This document shows, in pieces, positions 1 to 7,209 of a stretch of 64,000 nt of DNA. The stretch covers positions 310,001 through 374,000 of the forward strand of contig NZ_QEXM01000057.1 of the NCBI RefSeq assembly GCF_004127445.1, in the 5' to 3' direction. Under the pieces are notes generated by a model. The model was not told the origin of the DNA, did not search any database, and saw nothing but the letters and a program-made list of their open reading frames with translations. The stretch's first letter is position 1; each line of letters begins with the position of its first letter. This DNA comes from Streptomyces alfalfae. Its GTDB lineage: Bacteria > Actinomycetota > Actinomycetes > Streptomycetales > Streptomycetaceae. Position numbers and translations under genes: made by a program.

Positions 1-1185
1 ACCCTGGTGACCGACTACAGCGCGGCCCTGGAGCTGTTGCAGGACCCGACGACCTTCCGCAAGGACTCACGCCGCTGGCGTGCGCTGAACGAGGGCCTCA
101 TCCGCGCCGACAGCCCGGTCCTGCCGCTGCTGTCCTACCGGCCGAACTGCATGTTCACCGACGGCGCCGAGCACGTGCGGCTGCGGCAGGCCATCACCGA
201 GAGCCTGGCCCGCGTCAGCAACAGCCGGCTGAGCCGCATCGTCAACCAGGCCGCCCAGTTCCTCATCAACCAGTTCAGCGCCCGCGGCAGCGCCGACCTG
301 CTCAGGGACTACGCCCAGCAGCTCCCCCTGTACGTCTTCAACGAACTCTTCGGCTGCCCGGCGGAGATCGGCGACCGCGTCCTGTTCGGCATCTCCGGCA
401 TGTTCGACGGCGTCAACGCCGAGCAGGCCAGCCAGGTCCTGCTGGAGGCGGTCGGCGAGCTGGTGGCGCTCAAGCGCGCCCACCCCGGGGAGGACATCAC
501 GTCCTACCTGATGCAGCACCCGGCCCAGCTGACCGACGAGGAACTGGCGCACACGCTGGTGCTGCTCCTCGGCGCGGGCGGCGAGCCGGAGGGCAACCTC
601 ATCGGCAACGCCTTCTACACGATGCTGACCGTCGAGGAGTACGCGCGCAACGGGCAGTTCGACAAGGCCCTCGACGACACCCTGTGGCGCAACGCGCCCA
701 TGGCCAACTACGCGCCGCACTACCCGGTCGCCGACACGGACGTGGCCGGCGACAAGGTCCGCGCCGGTGAACTGCTCCTGGTGTCCTTCGGCGCGGCCAA
801 CACGGCGCTCGCGGACCAGGGGGCCGACACGCGCGGCCACCTCGCCTGGAGCGCGGGACCGCACGCCTGCCCGTCCAAGGAACCGGCCAGGCTCATCGCC
901 CTGACCGGCCTCGAAGCTCTGTTCAACGCGCTGCCGGACGTGGAACTCGCCGTCCCCGCCAACAGCCTCGCCTGGCGGCCCGGCCCCTTCAACCGGGCCC
1001 TGGCCAGCCTGCCCGTCCGCTTCGGCGCGGTCACCCCGCGCCCCGCGCCCGCCCCTGAGCCGTCGGAGCGCCATCGCGACCAGGCGCACCCGCCCGTCGC
1101 CCCCGCGCCCGTGGCGCCGCAGGCCCCCGGCGCCGGCAAGCCGGGCCGCTGGAGCAGCTTCATGCGGTGGCTGACCGGTCAGTGA
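1..1185 (+). CDS. Conservon-type cytochrome P450, CYP157-like (5' end missing)
   Basis: Haem-thiolate P450 related to the enzymes encoded as the last gene of Streptomyces conservons (cvnE). The reading frame is open from base 1, so the true N-terminus lies left of the window; a GTG at 7 is only the first internal start-like codon. Counting from that codon, the I-helix is a degenerate GAGGEPEGN and the haem loop is AWSAGPHACPSKEP with Cys near residue 288. The K-helix ExxR motif is absent: the position reads DDTLW (bases 673-687), comparable to the EQSLW sequence known for CYP157C1. A proline-rich tail follows the P450 fold. The other conservon genes (sensor-like kinase, roadblock protein, DUF742, GTPase) would lie upstream, outside the window. 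The role is unknown; it may be regulatory rather than catalytic. Confidence 0.85.
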   Translation, partial: TLVTDYSAALELLQDPTTFRKDSRRWRALNEGLIRADSPVLPLLSYRPNCMFTDGAEHVRLRQAITESLARVSNSRLSRIVNQAAQFLINQFSARGSADLLRDYAQQLPLYVFNELFGCPAEIGDRVLFGISGMFDGVNAEQASQVLLEAVGELVALKRAHPGEDITSYLMQHPAQLTDEELAHTLVLLLGAGGEPEGNLIGNAFYTMLTVEEYARNGQFDKALDDTLWRNAPMANYAPHYPVADTDVAGDKVRAGELLLVSFGAANTALADQGADTRGHLAWSAGPHACPSKEPARLIALTGLEALFNALPDVELAVPANSLAWRPGPFNRALASLPVRFGAVTPRPAPAPEPSERHRDQAHPPVAPAPVAPQAPGAGKPGRWSSFMRWLTGQ

Positions 1186-1303
1186 CCGGCGCACCCCCTG
1201 TGACGCAGGCGACACAGGCAGTTGTTGTAGCCTGCATGGAAAGATCATTTATGGGGTAGGACAGCGCGGAGTGTCTGGAGTGACACGAGATGAAGGAGAG
1301 ACA
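1186..1303 (+). promoter_or_regulatory. Intergenic region ahead of the prenyl-indole operon
   Basis: This 118-base gap has the lowest local GC around it (cagttgttgtag, gatcatttatggggtagg). A TAGGAC at 1256-1261 could be a -10 box, but no convincing -35 box is visible. A short inverted repeat, GTGTC-6-GACAC, lies at 1271-1286. Widely spaced GCAGGC (1205-1210) and GCCTGC (1230-1235) could pair as a weak stem after the P450 gene. Confidence 0.3.
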
Positions 1304-1540
1304 GTGGATCTCGCAACCTCCGCGCCCCGTTCTGCAGGCAACCGACCGGGCCAGCGGCGCACCACGTCCAGCAGGAAGAACCCGTGCGGGTGCGGCGACC
1401 CCGACAAGGCGCAGGGCCGAATAACCGCCGCTCACGGCGGATCGGCCCGTGTCTCCTCCCTCGTCGGCGGAGCACGCCGCCGTACCTGCGCACCACCGTG
1501 CGCACGCTTCCCGCGCCACGACGTGCGAGGAACGCGATGA
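1304..1540 (+). CDS. Small ORF (78 aa) coupled to the prenyltransferase
   Basis: Not recognised. A GTG start at 1304 lies five bases after an AAGGAG ribosome-binding site (1293-1298), and the TGA stop overlaps the prenyltransferase ATG as ATGA (1537-1540), the classic geometry of translational coupling. The predicted peptide is Arg-, Ser- and Ala-rich with two cysteine pairs, NPCGCGDPDK in the middle and TCAPPCA near the end. It has no signal peptide or membrane segment. Third-position GC is roughly three quarters, below that of neighbouring genes, so the coding evidence is the start and coupling signals more than the codon pattern. It could be a real small protein, a leader ORF that sets prenyltransferase translation, or spurious. 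Confidence 0.45.
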   Translation: MDLATSAPRSAGNRPGQRRTTSSRKNPCGCGDPDKAQGRITAAHGGSARVSSLVGGARRRTCAPPCARFPRHDVRGTR

Positions 1541-2793
1541 GCTCCCTGCCCGAGGCCGCGACACCGGCGGCCGAACCCGGTGAGACGACACTCGGCGAGC
1601 ACGTGCTCGGCCAACTGCGGCGGCTCGGCGCCACGGTGGGCCTGAGCGAGGCGGACACCGCGCTGTACGGGCAGGTCCTGCTCGACTCCCTCGCGGGCTC
1701 CGCCCGGCGGCCGCTGTCCTTGCCCCCGGCGTCGCCCAGCTTCCTCTCCGACGACCACACCCCCGTCGAGTTCTCCCTCGCCTCCACGGCAAACGCCGCC
1801 CCGGCCCTGCGGGTGCTCGTGGAGCCCGGATGGGCCCACGGCGACATGGGCGACAGCGGGCGCGCCGGACTTGAGGCCATCCGCGCGATGGCCGCCCGAT
1901 GGGACTTCTCCACCGAGCAACTCGACGCCCTGGAGGACCTGTTCCTCCCCGCTGCGGCCGAGGGACCGCTCTCCCTGTGGTACGCGCTCGACCTGCGCGC
2001 GGGAGGAGTCCCCGGCGTCAAGGTCTATCTGAACCCCTCCGCCGCCGGGCCCGAGCACGCCGCACGCACCGTGCGAGAAGCCTTGCGTCGGCTCGGCTAC
2101 GACAAGGCCTTCGCGCAGCTTCCGCCCGCGGCGGGCTATCCGTTCCTCGCACTGGACCTGGGCGACTGGAAGTCACCTCGCGTCAAGGTCTACGTGAAGC
2201 ACGCGGGCATGTCGGCCGACGACGCCTGCGCGCTCAGCCACTCCTCCGGGGCATCGGCGGCGGACATCCGCTCCTTCTTCCACACGGCCGCCGGCTCCCT
2301 CGCGCCGTCCGGGCGGGAGGCAGACGGCACGCGGAGGCTCCTGCGGCGGTCCGCGCTCACCTGCCATTCCTTCACCGAGGGCGACAGCGAGCCCAGCGGC
2401 TTCACGCTCCACATCCCCGTCCGTGACTACGTGCGCGACGACGAGGAGGCCCTCGCCCGGGCGACCGCCCTGCTGACCCGGTTCGGCATGGACCCCACGG
2501 CCCTGAGCCGGAGCCTGGGCGCGCTCACGCGGCGACGGCTCAGCGACGGCGTCGGGCTCATCGCCTACCTCGCCCTCGTGTACGAGCGGAACCGGCAGCC
2601 CCGCATCACCGCCTATCTGTCCTCCGAGGCCTACCTGACCCGGCCGCCCCAGGAGCAGGACGCGCAAGCCGGCCTGCTGCCCGCGCAACGGACCAAGAAC
2701 ACTTCGAACCCCGGGCGCGAAGCCGCCGATCACGCCAGTCCGCACACCGCACAGAAGGAAGTCACGTGGAGCCGTACCGCATCAAAGTTGTAG
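1537..2793 (+). CDS. DMATS-type aromatic (indole/tryptophan) prenyltransferase
   Basis: Predicted soluble ABBA-fold prenyltransferase that transfers a dimethylallyl group from DMAPP to an indole ring. At 418 aa it fits bacterial DMATS enzymes such as IptA (6-DMATS) of Streptomyces sp. SN-593. As expected it lacks the DDxxD motif of chain-elongating prenyltransferases, and it has the spaced Arg/Lys-Tyr strand motifs of the family (VKVYLNP, VKVYVKH, ITAYLSSE). The ATG at 1537 follows a GAGGAA ribosome site. The frame is open further upstream to 1384, but that extension is Arg-rich and unlike the family. The 3' end overlaps the tryptophanase gene by 28 bases, so the two are co-translated. The pair suggests prenylation of tryptophan followed by cleavage to prenyl-indole. 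The prenylated ring position cannot be read from the sequence. Confidence 0.85.
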   Translation: MSSLPEAATPAAEPGETTLGEHVLGQLRRLGATVGLSEADTALYGQVLLDSLAGSARRPLSLPPASPSFLSDDHTPVEFSLASTANAAPALRVLVEPGWAHGDMGDSGRAGLEAIRAMAARWDFSTEQLDALEDLFLPAAAEGPLSLWYALDLRAGGVPGVKVYLNPSAAGPEHAARTVREALRRLGYDKAFAQLPPAAGYPFLALDLGDWKSPRVKVYVKHAGMSADDACALSHSSGASAADIRSFFHTAAGSLAPSGREADGTRRLLRRSALTCHSFTEGDSEPSGFTLHIPVRDYVRDDEEALARATALLTRFGMDPTALSRSLGALTRRRLSDGVGLIAYLALVYERNRQPRITAYLSSEAYLTRPPQEQDAQAGLLPAQRTKNTSNPGREAADHASPHTAQKEVTWSRTASKL

Positions 2794-4139
2794 AGCCGAT
2801 CGCGTTCACCACCCGGGCGGAGCGCGAGGCCGCGCTGGAGCGGGTCGCCTACAACCCCTTCGATCTGCGTGCCGACGAGGTCACCATCGACCTGCTGAGC
2901 GACTCGGGGACCGGTGCGATCTCCGCGGACCAGCTCGCCGCGGGCATGCACGGCGACGAGTCCTACGCCGGCAGCCGCAGCTACTACCGGTGGCACGAGG
3001 TCGTCTCCGAACTCACCGGTTACCCCCACATCCTGCCGGCACACCAGGGCCGCGCCGCCGAGCGCATCCTGTTCTCCGCGCTGCTCGAACCGGGCACGAG
3101 CGTGCTGTCCAACACCCACTTCGACACCACCCGCGCCAACGTCGAACTGACCGGCTGCCAGGCCTACGACCTGCCCTGCGCCGAGGCGAAGGACCTCGAC
3201 AGCGACTACCCGTTCAAGGGCAACATCGACCTGATCGCCCTGGAGCAGGCGCTGGAGAACGCGCACCAGGCGCCCGTGGCGGCCGTGCTGATGACCATCA
3301 CCAACAACGGTGGCGGCGGTCAGCCGGTCAGCATGGAGAACCTGCGGCAGACCGCCGAACTGTGCCGACGGCACAACGTGCCCCTGATCCTGGATGCCGC
3401 GCGCTTCGCGGAGAACGCCTGGCTGGTGACCCAGCGCGAGCCTGGCTACGCCGGCCGCACGCCCCGCCAGGTCGCCGAGGAGGCCTTCCGCCTCGCGGAC
3501 GGCTGCGTCATGAGCGCGAAGAAGGACGGCATCGTCCACATCGGCGGCTTCATCGGTCTGAAGGACCCCGAGCTCGCCGAGAAGTGCGCAGGCCTGCTCA
3601 TCGCCACCGAGGGCTTCACCACCTACGGCGGGCTGGCGGGCCGCGACCTCGAGATGATGGCCCGCGGCCTCCTGGAAGTCACCGAACCGGCCTACCTCGC
3701 CGAACGCGCCGACATAGCCGCCTACCTCGCGGCGCGCATCCGCGAGGCCGGGGTGGACATCCTGGAGCCCTCGGGTCTGCACGCCCTCTACGTCAACGCC
3801 GGGCGGCTGCTGCCCCACATCCCCCCGCACCAGTACCCGGGCACCGCGCTCGTCTGTGAGCTCTACCGCCGCGGCGGCATCCGCTCGGCGGAGCTGGGCA
3901 GCCTGTACCTCGGGGAAGAGGACGAGCACGGCAACTCCATCAAGACCGCGCCTTTCGAGCTGGTGCGGCTGGCGCTTCCCCGACGGGTCTACACCCGGAG
4001 CCACTACGACCACGTCGCCGCCACCCTGGCGGACATAGCCAAGAACCCCGAGTCGGTGCGGGGCTACCGCATCGTGGGCCAGTCGCCGATCCTCCGCCAC
4101 TTCAGCATCAAGCTGGAGCCCGTGCGGTCCGACGGCTGA
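2766..4139 (+). CDS. tnaA: Tryptophanase (tryptophan indole-lyase)
   Basis: PLP-dependent beta-eliminating lyase converting L-tryptophan, or here probably prenyl-tryptophan, to the indole, pyruvate and ammonia. The PLP lysine lies in MSAKKDG (K253). Two residues separate tryptophanase from tyrosine phenol-lyase: Asp in FDTT (D120) and His in LRHF (H445). Both are of the tryptophanase type, whereas the phenol-lyase has Thr and Phe. At 457 aa it is near full length. The GTG start at 2766 follows AGAAGGAAG and lies inside the prenyltransferase gene. In strain SN-593 a DMATS and a tryptophanase cooperate to make 6-dimethylallylindole derivatives, and the same logic is likely here. A strong hairpin follows the stop. 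Confidence 0.9.
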   Translation: MEPYRIKVVEPIAFTTRAEREAALERVAYNPFDLRADEVTIDLLSDSGTGAISADQLAAGMHGDESYAGSRSYYRWHEVVSELTGYPHILPAHQGRAAERILFSALLEPGTSVLSNTHFDTTRANVELTGCQAYDLPCAEAKDLDSDYPFKGNIDLIALEQALENAHQAPVAAVLMTITNNGGGGQPVSMENLRQTAELCRRHNVPLILDAARFAENAWLVTQREPGYAGRTPRQVAEEAFRLADGCVMSAKKDGIVHIGGFIGLKDPELAEKCAGLLIATEGFTTYGGLAGRDLEMMARGLLEVTEPAYLAERADIAAYLAARIREAGVDILEPSGLHALYVNAGRLLPHIPPHQYPGTALVCELYRRGGIRSAELGSLYLGEEDEHGNSIKTAPFELVRLALPRRVYTRSHYDHVAATLADIAKNPESVRGYRIVGQSPILRHFSIKLEPVRSDG

Positions 4140-4147
4140 TCTCCGCT

Positions 4148-4171
4148 CGGCCCCGCGCCACCGCGGGGCCG
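4148..4171. terminator. GC-rich hairpin between convergent tnaA and paaK
   Basis: A perfect 10-bp inverted repeat, CGGCCCCGCG / CGCGGGGCCG, closes a 4-base loop just after the tryptophanase stop. There is no U-tract, which is usual for Streptomyces terminators. It sits between converging genes and could end transcription in both directions. Confidence 0.7.
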
Positions 4172-4219
4172 GCGGCCCCGGTCCACATCTCCCGGGAGGC
4201 CGGCGCCATGGTCCGGCCG

Positions 4220-5518
4220 TCAGCCCTCGCCGCGCAGATCGACGATCCGCTTGAACTTCCCCACCGACCGTTCCAGCGTCTCCGGGTCGACGACCTCCAC
4301 GCCCACCGAGACGCCGATGCCGTCCTTCACCGCGGCGGCGATCTCGCGGGCCGCCGCCGCGCGCCGCTCGGGGGTCGTGTCGGCGCGGGCCTCGGCGCGC
4401 ACGGTCAGGGCGTCCATGCGGCCCTCGCGGGTCAGCCGGAGCTGGAAGTGCGGGGCCACGCCCGCCGTGCGCAGCACGATCTCCTCGATCTGCGTGGGGA
4501 AGAGGTTGACCCCCCGCAGGATCACCATGTCGTCGCAGCGCCCCGTCACCTTCTCCATCCGCCGGAAGACGCGTGCCGTGCCGGGGAGCAGCCGCGTCAG
4601 GTCACGCGTGCGGTAGCGGATGACGGGCATGGCCTCCTTGGTGAGGGAGGTGAAGACCAGCTCGCCGCGCTCGCCGTCCGGCAGCACCTCGCCCGTGACC
4701 GGGTCGACGACCTCGGGGTAGAAGTGGTCCTCCCAGATGTGCAGGCCGTCCTTGGTCTCCACGCACTCCTGCGCGACGCCGGGGCCGATCACCTCGGAGA
4801 GGCCGTATATGTCGACGGCGTCGATGGCGAAGCGCTCCTCGATCTCGCGCCGCATCTCCTCGGTCCACGGTTCCGCGCCGAAGACGCCGACCCGCAGGGA
4901 GGTCGTCCGGGGATCGACGCCCTGCCGCTCGAACTCCTCCAGGAGGGTGAGCATGTACGAGGGCGTCACCATGATGATCTCGGGCCGGAAGTCCTGGATC
5001 AGCCGCACCTGGCGCGCGGTCATGCCGCCGGACGCGGGAATGACCGTACAGCCGAGCCGCTCGGCTCCGTAGTGCGCGCCGAGACCGCCGGTGAACAGGC
5101 CGTAGCCGTACGCCACATGCACCTTGTCGCCCGGTCTGCCGCCCGCGGCGCGGATCGAGCGGGCCACGACGTCCGCCCACATGGACAGATCCCGCTCGGT
5201 GTACCCGACGACTGTCGGCAGCCCCGTCGTCCCGCTGGAGGCGTGCAGGCGCCGCACCTCCGACTGCTCGACGGCGAACATGCCGAAGGGGTAGTTGGCC
5301 CGCAGGTCGTCCTTGGTCGTGAAGGGGAAGCGCGCCAGGTCGGCCGGCGAACGGCAGTCGTCGGGGCGCAGCCCCGCCTTGTCGAACGCCGCCCGGTAGA
5401 ACGGGACGTTCTCGTACGCGTGCAGCAAGGTGGCCTGGAGGCGTTCCAGCTGCAGGGCCCGGAGCTCCCGGGGGCCGAGCCGTTCCGCCGCGTCCAGCTG
5501 AAGCGCCCTGCGCGTCAT
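4220..5518 (-). CDS. paaK: Phenylacetate-CoA ligase
   Basis: Cytosolic ATP-dependent ligase that activates phenylacetate, or a related aryl acid, to its CoA thioester through an acyl-adenylate. The adenylation core SSGTTGLPTVVGYT is near residue 95, and the family motif DIYGLSEVIGPGVAQEC lies mid-protein. The C-terminal lid carries CDDMVILRGVNLFPTQIE, with a terminal Lys in SVGKFKRI. Its 432 aa is the usual PaaK length. No paaABCDE oxygenase genes are nearby, so the gene stands alone here. An 18-bp perfect palindrome lies 23 bp upstream of the start and is the likely operator. The downstream end converges on tnaA. Confidence 0.92.
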   Translation of the reverse strand: MTRRALQLDAAERLGPRELRALQLERLQATLLHAYENVPFYRAAFDKAGLRPDDCRSPADLARFPFTTKDDLRANYPFGMFAVEQSEVRRLHASSGTTGLPTVVGYTERDLSMWADVVARSIRAAGGRPGDKVHVAYGYGLFTGGLGAHYGAERLGCTVIPASGGMTARQVRLIQDFRPEIIMVTPSYMLTLLEEFERQGVDPRTTSLRVGVFGAEPWTEEMRREIEERFAIDAVDIYGLSEVIGPGVAQECVETKDGLHIWEDHFYPEVVDPVTGEVLPDGERGELVFTSLTKEAMPVIRYRTRDLTRLLPGTARVFRRMEKVTGRCDDMVILRGVNLFPTQIEEIVLRTAGVAPHFQLRLTREGRMDALTVRAEARADTTPERRAAAAREIAAAVKDGIGVSVGVEVVDPETLERSVGKFKRIVDLRGEG

Positions 5519-5541
5519 GTGGTTCTCCCGTCCCGAACGGG

Positions 5542-5559
5542 CGACCGATCATTCGGTCG
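5542..5559. promoter_or_regulatory. 18-bp palindromic operator upstream of paaK
   Basis: CGACCGA-TCAT-TCGGTCG is a perfect inverted repeat with 7-bp arms. Its size and ACCGA..TCGGT core resemble operators of TetR-family repressors, including PaaR-type regulators of phenylacetate genes. It lies between paaK and the divergent hydrolase gene. No TetR gene is in this part of the window, so the regulator would be encoded elsewhere. Confidence 0.6.
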
Positions 5560-5692
5560 TCGATCTTCCGTCGAGGTCAGTAATCCAGCCCCGGCCCCGG
5601 GCGTCAAGGGATGGCGCGCCACGCCTTCGAGCTGCGAGGCGTCGCCCGGCCCGCCGGCCGGCAGGCGTTGCCCGGACCCGACGCGGGATGTG

Positions 5693-6550
5693 ATGATCCC
5701 CCTCATGCCGACTTTCAGCGCGTACGACGGGACGGAGCTCGCCTACCACGAGAAGGGGGAGGGCGAGCCACTGCTCTGCCTGCCGGGCGGCCCCATGCGC
5801 GCCTCCGTCTACCTGGGCGACCTCGGCGGTCTCACCGCGCACCGCCGGCTGATCCTGCTCGACCTGCGCGGCACGGGTGACTCCGCGGAGCCGGAGGACC
5901 CGGCGACCTACCGCTGCGACCGGCTCGTCGACGACGTCGAGGCGCTGCGGGAACATCTGGGGCTCGACCGGGTCGACCTGCTCGGCCACTCGGCGGGCGG
6001 CGACCTGGCGACGCTGTACGCGGCCCGCTGCCCCAAGCGGATCCGCACACTCGTGCTCGTCACCCCGGCCACGCTGGCCGTCGGCGGCGCCATGACCGTC
6101 GAGGACCGCGCCGAGGCCGCAGCCCTGCGCAAGGACGAGCCCTGGTACCCGGCGGCCGCGACCGCGCTGCGGGAGATCGCCGAGAGCGGGGCGCCGAGCG
6201 CGGGCTGGGACGCCATCGCCCCGCTGACGTACGGGCGTTGGGACGCCGCGGCCCAGGAGCACCGGGCCCGCAGCGCCGACCAGAAGAACGCGCGGGCCGC
6301 CGAGGCCTACTACGGCGAGGCCGCCTTCGACCCCCCGGCCACCCGCACCGCCCTCGCGTCCCTCAAGGCGCCCGTCCTCGTCCTGGCGGGCGCCTACGAC
6401 GGCGGCCCCACCCCGGCCCGCGCCGCCGAACTCGCCGAGCTGTTCCCCGCGGGCGTCCGCCAAGTGCAGCCGGGCGGCGGCCACTTCCCGTGGCTGGACG
6501 ACCCGGAGTGGTTCGTGCGGCGGGTGGCGGGGTTCCTGGCGCAGGACTGA
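5693..6550 (+). CDS. Alpha/beta hydrolase, prolyl iminopeptidase-like
   Basis: Cytosolic alpha/beta-hydrolase of about 285 aa. The oxyanion-region motif LPGGP near residue 27 corresponds to the HGGP of prolyl iminopeptidases. The nucleophile elbow is GHSAGG (Ser near residue 103), and the catalytic His is in GGGHFPWLDDPEWF near the C-terminus. Two in-frame ATGs (5693, 5705) have only weak ribosome sites, so the start is uncertain by four residues. The substrate cannot be told: it could be a peptidase, lactonase or esterase. It is divergent from paaK and followed after 56 bases by the chorismate mutase gene. Confidence 0.8.
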   Translation: MIPLMPTFSAYDGTELAYHEKGEGEPLLCLPGGPMRASVYLGDLGGLTAHRRLILLDLRGTGDSAEPEDPATYRCDRLVDDVEALREHLGLDRVDLLGHSAGGDLATLYAARCPKRIRTLVLVTPATLAVGGAMTVEDRAEAAALRKDEPWYPAAATALREIAESGAPSAGWDAIAPLTYGRWDAAAQEHRARSADQKNARAAEAYYGEAAFDPPATRTALASLKAPVLVLAGAYDGGPTPARAAELAELFPAGVRQVQPGGGHFPWLDDPEWFVRRVAGFLAQD

Positions 6551-6606
6551 CGCGTCGGGGCCGGCCGCCGCCCGGACATCCGCCCTTCGACCCCAGAGGA
6601 ACCGTC

Positions 6607-7209
6607 ATGCGCCCCGCTTCGTCCGCCGGCCGCCTCCTGGCCGCCGGAGTCCTCGCCGCCGCCCTGCTCACGGGGGCGGGCCCGGCCGCCGCGGCGTCCG
6701 CTGCCGCCGCCCGGCCCTCCGGAGCGCACGAACGCCTGCGCCCGCTCGCCGATCTCTCCGCCCAGCGGCTCGCCACGGCCGATCTCGTCGCCGCCGCCAA
6801 GTACGGCGCCGGCGGCCCGATCGACGATCCCGCCCGTGAGAAGGTCGTCCTGGACACGGCGGCCCGGCAGGCGCGGGAGGCAGGCGCCGACCCCGCGGCG
6901 ACCGTACGGATCTTCCGGGACCAGATCGAGGCCGGCAAGCTCGTCCAGCGGGAGCTGTTCCGCCGCTGGGACGCCGACCCGGGGCAGGCCCCGGACGAGC
7001 GGCCCGACCTCGCCGAGGCGCGCGAGGAGATCAACCGGGTCAACGGTGAACTGGTGCGGGGCATCGCGGCCTCCGAGCGCGCCCGGACGTCACCGCGCTG
7101 CGGGGGCGCGCTGACCGTGGCGGCCGTACGGGTCCGCCACGGCGCGCGGCTCGACGCCCTGCACAGCGTGGGGCTCGGGCGCGCGCTGCGGTCAGTCTGC
7201 TCGGGCTGA
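6607..7209 (+). CDS. Secreted chorismate mutase (AroQ-gamma type)
   Basis: Exported chorismate mutase converting chorismate to prephenate, similar to the secreted enzyme of Mycobacterium tuberculosis. The first 35 residues are a classic signal peptide with an Ala/Leu core and an AAA cleavage region. The mature part contains the conserved LADLSAQRLATADLVAAAKY segment (active-site Arg54, Lys65), IDDPAREK (Arg77) and FRDQIEAGK. Two cysteines, C165 and C198, match the disulfide pair of the mycobacterial enzyme. The ATG at 6607 follows AGAGGAA. The 3' end overlaps the convergent acyl-CoA ligase gene by 18 bases. Why actinobacteria secrete this activity is unclear. Confidence 0.85.
   Translation: MRPASSAGRLLAAGVLAAALLTGAGPAAAASAAAARPSGAHERLRPLADLSAQRLATADLVAAAKYGAGGPIDDPAREKVVLDTAARQAREAGADPAATVRIFRDQIEAGKLVQRELFRRWDADPGQAPDERPDLAEAREEINRVNGELVRGIAASERARTSPRCGGALTVAAVRVRHGARLDALHSVGLGRALRSVCSG

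Noticed and set aside
67..1248. Long minus-strand ORF opposite the P450 gene
   Set aside because: It is an Arg/Gly/Val-rich shadow frame caused by high third-position GC. The plus strand carries clear P450 motifs.
5515..6484. Minus-strand ORF opposite the alpha/beta hydrolase
   Set aside because: Shadow of the plus-strand hydrolase, which has a GHSAGG nucleophile and catalytic His.
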